Origin: Bryobacteraceae bacterium
Lineage (GTDB): Bacteria; Acidobacteriota; Terriglobia; Bryobacterales; Bryobacteraceae
Assembly (NCBI GenBank): GCA_029975915.1
Contig: JARKOC010000237.1
Coordinates: 1-6,334 of the forward strand
Length of the DNA stretch: 6,334 nt
Reading direction: 5' to 3'
A program made the position numbers and the translations under genes. The notes under the pieces were generated by a model. It had not been told where the DNA came from, searched no databases, and saw nothing but the letters and a program-made list of their open reading frames with translations. The stretch's first letter is position 1. Each line of letters begins with the position of its first letter. Positions 1 through 5,328 of this stretch are shown here, piece after piece.

Positions 1-1
1 G

Positions 2-373
2 GTTGTTGGCGCGACGCTGTGGGAGCTGCCGCGCGGGTTCGGAGCTTCAAGCAGTGAGACGTGCGAACCTGAGACCGCTACCGAGACTGCGTTGCGGGAA
101 CTCCGTGATGAGACGGGCTATGTGGGAACCAACGCCCATCAGTTGGCGCTCATCTACCCGGACTCCGGCCTGCTGGATACCGTGGTGGCCGTCGTCGAGG
201 TGACTGTCCCGAGCCTCGACGATGGCAAGCCTGGCCCCGCTGGCGCGATCGATGGTGAGCTCGACTGCCCGGCATGGTGGACCGCCGCGCAAACTGACGA
301 ACACATTGGTGCGGGCGACGTCCGTGATGGGATCACCTTGGCGGCGTTGCGGATTGGGTGTTCGCTCAGTTAG
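2..373 (+). CDS. Nudix hydrolase, C-terminal part (5' end outside window)
   Basis: The frame is open from base 2 to a TAG stop at 371-373, giving 123 visible residues; the start lies to the left. The segment WELPRGFG (residues 7-14) leads into a Nudix box ending RELRDETGY (residues 32-40), matching REUxEExGU with the first of the paired metal-binding Glu replaced by Asp36. E24 lies eight residues before R32, the expected place for the Nudix-box Glu, but the preceding loop (residues 15-23) is longer than usual and the box Gly is shifted. Later parts, YPDSGLLDT and the near-terminal RDGITLAAL, resemble actinobacterial ADP-ribose-pyrophosphatase-like Nudix proteins from memory, so the C terminus appears natural. 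Nudix enzymes hydrolyse nucleoside diphosphates linked to another moiety; the substrate cannot be read here, and ADP-ribose or another NAD-related compound is only a guess. The protein is presumably cytosolic. Confidence 0.85.
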   Translation, partial: VVGATLWELPRGFGASSSETCEPETATETALRELRDETGYVGTNAHQLALIYPDSGLLDTVVAVVEVTVPSLDDGKPGPAGAIDGELDCPAWWTAAQTDEHIGAGDVRDGITLAALRIGCSLS

Positions 374-487
374 CGGGCTTCTTGGAGGTCTACTCGTCAT
401 CTCGCCGTCCAGCCTGCTCGCTGTGTTGCTTTCATGCCTGTTCCTTCATTGGCCGTCCGGTCCAGCTGCAAAACAACTAGGCCATCG

Positions 488-515
488 GGGATTGCGATCG
501 GAACTGCAATTCCGA
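488..515. repeat. Two overlapping inverted repeats in the intergenic region
   Basis: GGGATTGC (488-495) can pair with GCAATTCC (506-513) with one G-U wobble and a 10-base loop. Alternatively TCGGAA (498-503) pairs perfectly with TTCCGA (510-515) around a 6-base loop. The two hairpins share bases and exclude each other. There is no following T-run, so this is not a classical intrinsic terminator. It could be an operator or an RNA structure, but hairpins this size also arise by chance. Confidence 0.25.
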
Positions 516-1025
516 GATTGACCAGGTCGATGCTTAGGCTCACCCTGCGGGGATGGCGGGGCACAATGGATCGTCATCATAAGGCGTACGAGCACATGCC
601 CGACAGCCCCCGCATGATGCAGCCAGTCCGCAAGCGTGACATCCAGGTGATTGATGATGAGTAGGTGATATGTGCTGTGGCCGGTCGAGGGGTGGGCGGC
701 AGTTGCTTGCCGTCGGCTCGAGCTCAGAGGATCCTCACGCTGGCGGTGCGCCCGACGCCTTCGCCTTGGAGTACTCGTTGCCTTGCTCTCGGCATGGCTC
801 GCGCTCGGGTGGGGGAGCGACGCTTGCGATCTGCGAGGAGGGGCGATCCGTGGATTGGCACGAGGATCGTCTGCTGGGGCTGGCGCTCGACGAGCATCGT
901 TACAGCGGAGCACTGGACGGCCGGGCGTCCTCGACCGCTTTCACCACTTCCGTGGGCGGAGCGGGAGCGATGTTGGGTTTCGACGCGCCCATGGGCCGGA
1001 CCAAGTCTTTCCGGGCTGTGCTGAC

Positions 1026-1056
1026 TAGTATTGTCGGCCCAAATGACGCCGGGGGG
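1026..1056 (+). promoter_or_regulatory. Candidate -10 element and ribosome binding site for the coiled-coil operon
   Basis: TAGTAT at 1026-1031 fits an actinobacterial -10 (TANNNT); no good -35 is visible at 16-19 bases upstream. GGGGGG at 1051-1056 sits 6 bases before ATG 1063 and can pair with the anti-Shine-Dalgarno sequence. Together they would give a leader of about 25 bases and favour 1063 over the ATG at 670 as the start. The ribosome site is more convincing than the promoter. Confidence 0.35.
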
Positions 1057-1062
1057 CCAAGA

Positions 1063-1755
1063 ATGACGAATGAGATTGAGATCTTCGATGGGGCGAGACT
1101 CGTGGACATCGCGACGTGTCACCATCCATTGAGCTTGCTACCTCGAACCATGACAGGCCTGGGAAAGGTGTTTCTCGGCGTCGCGCAACTGCGCGCGCAG
1201 AACAAGCTCTTCGAACTCGAAGCGAAACAGCTCCAGAATGATCGTGACTACAAGATCGCGCTTGTGGCGGCTCAACGAGACCTGGGCATGGCAACCTTGC
1301 GGCACCGAGGGGAGGAACTGGCAGCAGCTCAAGCTGCTGCGCAACGACAGGACCTGCTCCGAGCCTTGATGATCCAGGCGAAGAATGCGGACCTTGAGCG
1401 AAGGCATCAGCAGAAGTTGCTACTGATTGAAGACAGCTACCAGCTTGCCGTGATTCTCCTGCGCCAGCGGGAGCGAGAAATGCGGGGGCTTGTCCAAAGC
1501 AATCGGCAGGCTCTCGCGGTGAGCATTACCGCGACAGCCGGGGTCAGGGAGGCCCTGGGTGCGGCCACATCGCTGATGACGAGACCAGGTCAGAGCGCGG
1601 TGCAGCAGGAATGGAGCCAGACGACTGTCATACAGTTGGCATCCGACCTGAAGGACTTGGGCGTTTCAGCGTCCGTGGCGCTTGGTCGCCTTCTGGATGC
1701 TTCCTCCCGCTCGGCAGAGATAGCGTTCCAGGGACTCTTCGAGGTGCGTGCCTGA
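1063..1755 (+). CDS. Coiled-coil protein of unknown function, first gene of a two-gene operon
   Basis: This gene encodes 230 residues; I do not recognise the family. Residues 1-35 look globular (EIFDGARLVDIATCHH). Residues about 36-145 form a long, highly charged helix rich in Ala, Gln, Leu, Glu and Arg with heptad-like spacing, typical of a coiled coil. Residues 146-230 are milder helical sequence (Ala/Ser/Thr/Leu rich) ending EIAFQGLFEVRA. There is no signal peptide or membrane segment, so it is probably cytosolic. The start at ATG 1063 is chosen because a G-run precedes it by 6 bases and the sequence becomes convincingly protein-like there; the same frame is open back to ATG 670 (361 residues), so a longer product cannot be excluded. 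Its TGA stop (1753-1755) shares a base with the ATG of the next gene, so the two are probably translationally coupled and may interact. A structural or scaffolding role is inference. Confidence 0.75.
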   Translation: MTNEIEIFDGARLVDIATCHHPLSLLPRTMTGLGKVFLGVAQLRAQNKLFELEAKQLQNDRDYKIALVAAQRDLGMATLRHRGEELAAAQAAAQRQDLLRALMIQAKNADLERRHQQKLLLIEDSYQLAVILLRQREREMRGLVQSNRQALAVSITATAGVREALGAATSLMTRPGQSAVQQEWSQTTVIQLASDLKDLGVSASVALGRLLDASSRSAEIAFQGLFEVRA

Positions 1756-2405
1756 TGTCGGGGATCGTGGGTTTTGCCCTAGTCGGGTTGGTAATTGCTG
1801 TCATCGCGGTGTGGGTGGCGTCGCTGGGGAATGCTCCGAAGCAGGCACATCGACTTGCGCCCACCGCCAACCAACTTCCCCCTCCGCCTCCTCCGCCGAC
1901 CTTCCCCGTTGTTGTCTGCAATGCTCAGACCAGCGAGGCGCTGTCGCAGGCTCAGACGAGTGTTTCTCGACGTGAAGCCGAAGTTGAGGCGGCGCTTGCC
2001 CGGTTTCGAGCTACGGAGTTCGAAGCGCTGATAGCGCTTCACCATGAGGCCTTCCAGACGGCGGACACTGCCTATGTTCTGTACAAGTCCACGGAGGCGT
2101 CCGCGCGGAGTGTCTCGACGAGCATTAACGGGTTGGATCGCTACTTGGCAAGTCTGGAGACGGGCGTTGCACGTGGTGACAGCCGCTATATCTCGAGGAA
2201 GAGCAGCGCCCATGCAACCCGCCGGCAACTGGTGGCCACTGCTCGAGGTTTGCAGGAGCAAGTTGTGGAGTTGCGTGCTGGCGTACGACAGCTCAATGCG
2301 AACACGCACACTCTCAAGGAGAGAATCCGTGATGAGTGTGGTCAGCGGGGCCGCGATTGGTATACGAGGCTTGAGGCGCGGAAGCGCCGGCGACGTGACA
2401 GCTGA
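1755..2405 (+). CDS. Single-pass membrane protein with polyproline linker and helical domain
   Basis: This gene encodes 216 residues; the family is not recognised. The start is fixed by the TGATG overlap with the preceding stop. Order of parts: one hydrophobic helix at residues 4-24, a short basic stretch (K29, H32, R33), a run of seven prolines at 42-48, then a largely helical domain from about 57 to 208 with two long charged segments (about 57-105 and 150-195) suggesting a coiled-coil hairpin, and a very basic tail (KRRRR, 210-214). The only cysteines, C55 and C195, lie just outside the helical domain and could form a disulfide if it is extracytoplasmic. The positive-inside rule, however, favours a cytoplasmic C-terminal domain, since the uncharged N terminus precedes the helix and basic residues follow it. 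That orientation would let it contact the soluble coiled-coil protein made just upstream. Function unknown; an anchored scaffold or receptor is inference. Confidence 0.83.
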   Translation: MSGIVGFALVGLVIAVIAVWVASLGNAPKQAHRLAPTANQLPPPPPPPTFPVVVCNAQTSEALSQAQTSVSRREAEVEAALARFRATEFEALIALHHEAFQTADTAYVLYKSTEASARSVSTSINGLDRYLASLETGVARGDSRYISRKSSAHATRRQLVATARGLQEQVVELRAGVRQLNANTHTLKERIRDECGQRGRDWYTRLEARKRRRRDS

Positions 2406-2448
2406 GAGTGTTCAAGAGTCCATCTGCCCAACTTGATCCGTCCTGGGG

Positions 2449-3324
2449 TTAGGTGCCTGATGCTCCGAAAGTGAAATGCCTCCATAGGTCTGAGAGAGTC
2501 GTCACCGTAGGCACTTGAACGAGATCTTTGTCGCTCAGCGATGCGGAATCGGCGCGCGTCTCCGCGCTACGGTGAGACACCTCGAGCAGTCCGGGCAGCC
2601 ATTCGGTGGTCGAGTCGGCTTGGCGCCGGATGAGCGCGGCTTTGGCTCCTCCTTCGATGGCTGGAGCGATGTCCGAGGCGATGCTGTCGCCGACGAACAG
2701 GGTCGCCTCGGGTGGGATACCCATGTCGGAGGTGATGCGAGGGACTGCGTCAGGGTCCGGCTTTGGCCGGGCCATCTCAACGATGGGCACGTCGGCTGTT
2801 CGGCCGCGAGTGCTGCGTCCAGGATAAGGGGGGCCAGCGTAGGGCGAAGCATAGATGCGGTCGAACGATCCGGCCAGACCGAGGAGCCTGATGCGGGGGG
2901 CGATATTGACAGAGGTCGCCGCTGAGTAGCCGACGATTGGCACGCCTGCCGCGCGCCACCGGGACAGTGCGGGTACGACATCCCGATAGAGCTGGAGCCG
3001 CTCATCGCGCACCTGATTGAAGGCATCGAACGCTGCGGCGAGGGCTTGGCGTTGCTCCCCCCTCGGGAGGCCGGCGAGTTTGGACTGTGCGGCGTCGGTC
3101 TCCAGAAGGGCAAATGGATGTTCGGTGTTGCGATACCGCTTGTGCACCGCCTTGAGTTCGCTGCGTAGAGCAGCAGGCGTTGTTCCGAGTTCGGATGCGG
3201 CTGTCGTGATCATGGCTTCGAGGGCGGGTACGAAGTAGCCGATCCAGTCGTACAGAGTCTCGTCAAAGTCGAGCACAACCAAGGCGATTCGGGGCAAGTG
3301 GGGGAGACTTGGCTGGTTTCTCAT
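2449..3324 (-). CDS. HAD-superfamily hydrolase (phosphatase-like)
   Basis: This gene encodes 291 residues from ATG 3324. All four HAD motifs are present: motif I DFDET with nucleophile D19 and acid D21; motif II VGYSAAT with S134; motif III lysine K188 in RPKPD; and motif IV GDSIASD with D213 and D218. About 90 mainly helical residues between motifs I and II form a C1-type cap, placing it with subfamily I enzymes such as phosphoglycolate-phosphatase- or nucleotidase-like proteins. It is somewhat longer than the usual 220-240 residues, mainly through an insertion before motif III and a C-terminal extension. These enzymes usually hydrolyse phosphate monoesters with Mg2+ in the cytosol; the substrate cannot be inferred. 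An upstream in-frame ATG at 3348 would add eight residues, but ATG 3324 overlaps the SEFIR stop as ATGA and has a GGAGA site 8 bases upstream. The catalytic set is intact, so it is probably active and co-translated with the SEFIR protein. Confidence 0.92.
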   Translation of the reverse strand: MRNQPSLPHLPRIALVVLDFDETLYDWIGYFVPALEAMITTAASELGTTPAALRSELKAVHKRYRNTEHPFALLETDAAQSKLAGLPRGEQRQALAAAFDAFNQVRDERLQLYRDVVPALSRWRAAGVPIVGYSAATSVNIAPRIRLLGLAGSFDRIYASPYAGPPYPGRSTRGRTADVPIVEMARPKPDPDAVPRITSDMGIPPEATLFVGDSIASDIAPAIEGGAKAALIRRQADSTTEWLPGLLEVSHRSAETRADSASLSDKDLVQVPTVTTLSDLWRHFTFGASGT

Positions 3325-4394
3325 CTGCCGGTTCTCCGAACATGCCACAGGGATTGATCTTGCTCTTTCAATTGGCTCGGTTCACGGATGATCACACCGG
3401 AGAACGCAGTGTCGGCTGAGACGAACTCGTACCGTCCGTAGAACCGGAATGGCCTGTCCTCGATGCTAGTTAGGCAGAGCCAAGCACACGAGATTGAATC
3501 ATTTGGTGCGGAAGGACGGTAGTACTCCGGGATGAACTGCCATTCATCGGAGTCGGGTGTGAACGGATGGGGGTCGTCAAATTCATTCGTTCTAGGAACG
3601 AGGACATCGGACACGCTCGCGCGCCGCACTTCCCCTGTCGGTGACCCGGAGTCGAAGAGTGCCACCCGACCACCGTGCTGCTCGGTCAGGTCCCGGAATG
3701 CCTTCCACAGTTCGAGCTGTGGGTTCTCCTCAAACTTCTTCCACCAGCCCCACCAGACATAGCGGTCAGGGTTCGCGCTCAGGGTTTCAAGATGATTTCG
3801 GATCGCAGGGTGCGGAAGATCCCGAAATCTGAAGAGCAGCAGGTCTTCTGGCAGCAGCAGGGCGCTGCCTGGAGCAGTGCTGTTGGTATCCGGGCTGGTG
3901 GTGGAGGGTCTCGGGCGAGATTGATTTCGCAGTTCATCGATGACGCTGGTGATGCCGGCTTTGCTCAATGTGGCCACTGTGGCGCGCTTGGAGCGCCACA
4001 GGTCCTTGGGGATATCGCGCTGCCCAACGCCGGGGAGAAGGATGATTCTGACCTTCTTCTGAAAATCCTGCTGATTGGTGAAGAACAGGCCTTTGAGGGC
4101 GTCAGCTTCCGCGACCGCGCCAGGCCCTACGTCCGGACGATTGGTTCCCGTCCACCGCTCGGCCCAGGGTTCGTTGATAGCGATCAAGACGTAGTCGCTC
4201 AAATCGATCTGACGGGGCCCCCATCTGGTCCAGTCCAAGGCTGGATCGTGCTCATGCCATAAGTCCAGAGTGACGTCAATGCCATCCTCCGCATCGAGCA
4301 GGCCCGCGAAGCGTTCAACGGTCTGCTGCCAGATGAGAGCTTGGGTCTCGCTCCAAAGCTCCCCGCGGTGGGCCCACGTGACAAAGACTCTCAC
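3321..4394 (-). CDS. SEFIR-domain (TIR-like) protein with unrecognised tryptophan-rich C-terminal domain
   Basis: This gene encodes 357 residues, beginning with GTG at 4394 and preceded by AGGA 9 bases upstream. Residues 1-150 read as a SEFIR domain: first strand MRVFVTWAHR, helix ending in a D-rich turn, second strand IDVTLDLWHE, then QIDLSDYVLIAINEPWAERW, an acidic/Gly segment (PGAVAEADALKG) and the strand KVRIILLPG. SEFIR domains are TIR relatives; bacterial members have been linked to anti-phage immunity through NAD+ depletion. A Ser/Thr/Pro linker (158-178) leads to a second domain (about 180-335) with LLLFRFRDLP, a striking VWWGWWKK (213-220), RVALFDSG (243-250) and EYYRP (290-294); I do not recognise it, and it may sense a ligand or carry out an output function. 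There is no membrane segment. The gene overlaps the HAD gene by ATGA. Which residue would be catalytic, if any, cannot be assigned by eye. Alternative: a TIR domain in the strict sense. Confidence 0.85.
   Translation of the reverse strand: MRVFVTWAHRGELWSETQALIWQQTVERFAGLLDAEDGIDVTLDLWHEHDPALDWTRWGPRQIDLSDYVLIAINEPWAERWTGTNRPDVGPGAVAEADALKGLFFTNQQDFQKKVRIILLPGVGQRDIPKDLWRSKRATVATLSKAGITSVIDELRNQSRPRPSTTSPDTNSTAPGSALLLPEDLLLFRFRDLPHPAIRNHLETLSANPDRYVWWGWWKKFEENPQLELWKAFRDLTEQHGGRVALFDSGSPTGEVRRASVSDVLVPRTNEFDDPHPFTPDSDEWQFIPEYYRPSAPNDSISCAWLCLTSIEDRPFRFYGRYEFVSADTAFSGVIIREPSQLKEQDQSLWHVRRTGR
3333..3337 (-). promoter_or_regulatory. Ribosome binding site deciding the HAD start
   Basis: Read on the minus strand, GGAGA lies 8 bases before ATG 3324. 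It is inside the end of the SEFIR gene and supports the ATGA-overlap start rather than the in-frame ATG at 3348. Confidence 0.7.
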
Positions 4395-4403
4395 GGGTGA
4401 ATC

Positions 4404-4607
4404 CTACGCGGCTCGTCTTTTGCTGGTATACGAGGTTCGCAGGTGAGCGCATTCGTGAAGACCCTCCCTACTCGGGCTCGGTGACTCGCCCGGGCGCGGA
4501 ACGGCAAGCAAGTCCCCGTCAAAGTAGTGGTTCAGGGTGTCAGTTGTAGTCCGAGGCTGTCTAGGTCCTCGCTGAAAGGTCGGTTCGTTCGCCACAGTTT
4601 CGGCCAT
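4404..4607 (-). CDS. Doubtful small ORF upstream of the SEFIR gene
   Basis: ATG 4607 to TAG 4404 gives 67 residues (MAETVANEP... to SKRRAA), ending 10 bases before the SEFIR start. Third-position G/C is only about 60%, lower than in the neighbouring genes; the composition is unremarkable (Pro, Arg, Thr) and I recognise no domain. It may be a non-coding leader for the SEFIR gene that happens to be open. It is listed because its position just upstream of the SEFIR gene is operon-like. Confidence 0.2.
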   Translation of the reverse strand: MAETVANEPTFQRGPRQPRTTTDTLNHYFDGDLLAVPRPGESPSPSREGLHECAHLRTSYTSKRRAA

Positions 4608-4609
4608 CC

Positions 4610-4774
4610 CTAGCGGGTGGGTAGAGTCCCGTGGCTCCCGAGTTTTTTGTGGCCTTGCCGTGCAGGCTTCTTCCTTTTCACGCTGGTGTCGCACGCCGAG
4701 CACCTGAGTTGGCTGGTCGTGTATGGCCGCGGTGTGTACTTGCCGCATGACGGACACTTGTTCCCCTTGGCCAT
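4610..4774 (-). CDS. Small zinc-ribbon protein
   Basis: This gene encodes 54 residues starting MAKGNKCPSCGKYTPRPYTT. Two CxxC knuckles, CPSC (C7, C10) and CSAC (C25, C28), are separated by 14 residues with aromatic and basic residues between, the normal layout of a zinc ribbon. The tail from residue 33 is strongly basic (KRKKPARQGHKK), suggesting nucleic-acid or acidic-protein contact. Start at ATG 4774, stop TAG 4610-4612; the upstream ribosome site is weak (GGCAG-like). The spacing of the cysteines and the sequence between them make chance unlikely, although the ORF is short. It lies on the same strand as the TPR, SEFIR and HAD genes and could be part of that transcription unit or a remnant of an older mobile element. 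Its partner and function are unknown. A longer open frame overlaps it on the same strand but lacks any recognisable domain. Confidence 0.72.
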   Translation of the reverse strand: MAKGNKCPSCGKYTPRPYTTSQLRCSACDTSVKRKKPARQGHKKLGSHGTLPTR

Positions 4775-4783
4775 TTCTGCCGT

Positions 4784-4850
4784 TCAGGCTGCGGTCAGTT
4801 TATCGCGGAGCATGGTGGCGATCTCGCAATCATCAGCGGCAGGATGTCAT
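4784..4850 (-). pseudogene. Possible frameshifted tiny ORF next to the zinc-ribbon gene
   Basis: A frame ending CEIATMLRDKLTAA followed by TGA at 4784-4786 stops 9 bases before the zinc-ribbon ATG. It is blocked upstream by a stop. An ATG at 4850, preceded by GGAAG, reads only MTSCR before TGA; removing one T at 4841 would join it to the downstream frame as a 21-residue peptide. This may be the tail of a lost gene or a small coupled ORF broken by one base. The evidence is the protein-like helical sequence and its close spacing to the next gene. Confidence 0.25.
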
Positions 4851-4867
4851 CCTGGGCTTCCGGGGTG

Positions 4868-5005
4868 TCACAGGGAGACGAGCGCGGTGAAGATGGCGGC
4901 CATCTCGACGCCGATGACGTGGTCGCCGCCGACGATCGCGAGCTTGTCGGGTACGTCGTCGACTGCTAGCGCTCCGGTGGAATCAATGTACTGCGGCACT
5001 CCGGT
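4868..5005 (-). pseudogene. Remnant of a lipoamide-dehydrogenase-like flavoprotein
   Basis: About 45 codons read YIDSTGALAVDDVPDKLAIV, then GGDHVIGVEMAAIFTAL, before TGA. From memory this matches the start of the NAD-binding domain of the dihydrolipoamide dehydrogenase/disulfide reductase family, where DSTxAL, xxVPxxL, the GGGxIG Rossmann turn and xEM follow in the same order. An extra residue (GGDHVIG) breaks the GxGxxG spacing. The upstream FAD-binding and redox-disulfide half and the downstream dimerisation domain are absent, so it cannot be functional. Third positions are almost all G or C, so the fragment was coding recently or is still translated. The frame is open upstream to an ATG at 5167 (99 residues in all) with AGAGG 9 bases before it, so a short product is possible. 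Alternative: an unrelated small protein with a chance match. Confidence 0.5.
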
Positions 5006-5328
5006 TCTGCGGCTCGGGTCGCTGAGACGTACCCGCCCGGACGCTTGATCAGCAAGGCGGCATCTGTGGGCAGCGGTGGGCTGGCCTCCCGAACACGCTC
5101 GCGATCTGATGCGTTGGTTGTCGGTGGCGCCACTCTCGAGACCAGGCGTCGGGCATCCGGCGCGCATGTTGTTCGGCCTCTACTAGTGGCGAAACGATAG
5201 GCCTCCTCCGAAGGGATGGCCGGGCTTGGATTGACCTGGCCAGGTGCGGTGGCGGTCTTGATCGTCGACCCGGCTAGCTCGAACAACGGCGAGTAGCGCT
5301 CGTTGGGCGTCGCTTCGAGTGACCTCAT
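4966..5328 (-). CDS. Doubtful hypothetical protein coupled to the TPR gene by ATGA
   Basis: This ORF encodes 120 residues from ATG 5328, which overlaps the TPR stop as ATGA and has GGGG a few bases upstream. The first 48 or so codons (MRSLEATPNERYSPLFELAG onwards) have about 75% G/C at third positions and look protein-like; after RFATS the bias falls to near 55% and the composition becomes Arg/Pro/Thr rich, as if the frame had been lost. The 3' part overlaps the flavoprotein remnant in another frame. I recognise no domain. It may be a truncated gene fused to debris, or an open frame without function. The stop/start overlap is the main argument that translation begins here. Confidence 0.35.
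   Translation of the reverse strand: MRSLEATPNERYSPLFELAGSTIKTATAPGQVNPSPAIPSEEAYRFATSRGRTTCAPDARRLVSRVAPPTTNASDRERVREASPPLPTDAALLIKRPGGYVSATRAAEPECRSTLIPPER

Larger units (their letters stand above)
374..1062. other. Long stretch without a confident gene
   Basis: About 690 bases separate the Nudix stop from the best start of the coiled-coil gene. In 374-669 every plus-strand frame is short and unlike known proteins; a minus-strand GTG ORF at 397-543 (48 aa) has no clear G/C bias at the third position. From 670 to 1062 the frame of the downstream gene is open and about 70-75% G/C at third positions, so a 131-residue N-terminal extension starting with ATG at 670 is formally possible, but its Gly/Ser/Arg-rich composition looks like translated non-coding DNA. 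A competing frame, starting with GTG at 672 and ending at 1028, contains a hydrophobic segment (RLRLGVLVALLSAWLALGWG) behind a run of arginines, like a signal peptide or membrane anchor. The region may be a decayed gene or a long leader. Confidence 0.5.

Noticed and set aside
518..523. TTGACC as a -35 promoter element
   Set aside because: No acceptable -10 hexamer lies 16-19 bases downstream; TAGGCT at 535-540 is too close.
397..543. Minus-strand GTG ORF of 48 codons with a mildly hydrophobic stretch
   Set aside because: Third-position G/C is about 55%, there is no clear ribosome site, and no family resemblance.
446..913. Minus-strand open frame of 155 codons
   Set aside because: Composition is Arg/Pro/Ser/His rich with no recognisable domain, it crosses the start of the plus-strand open frame, and no ribosome site is evident; typical of chance open frames in high-GC DNA.
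1628..1921. Minus-strand frame with a run of glycines
   Set aside because: The glycines are the complement of the proline codons in the membrane protein's linker; it is a shadow.
2406..2448. Bidirectional terminator between the convergent genes
   Set aside because: The 43 bases hold only weak 4-base pairings and no T-run, so no intrinsic terminator can be supported.
2515..2925. Plus-strand open frame of 136 codons
   Set aside because: It is antisense to the HAD gene, which has all four catalytic motifs.
3675..4262. Plus-strand open frame of 195 codons
   Set aside because: It is antisense to the SEFIR gene, lacks domain resemblance, and the opposite strand has a coherent domain order.
2358..4435. 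Repeated 12-mer TGGTATACGAGG (2358-2369 and 4424-4435)
   Set aside because: About one shared 12-mer is expected by chance in a window this size, one copy is inside a coding region, and the flanks do not match.
4617..5048. Plus-strand open frame of 143 codons with hydrophobic start
   Set aside because: It is antisense to the zinc-ribbon gene and the flavoprotein remnant, both of which have better protein-level support.
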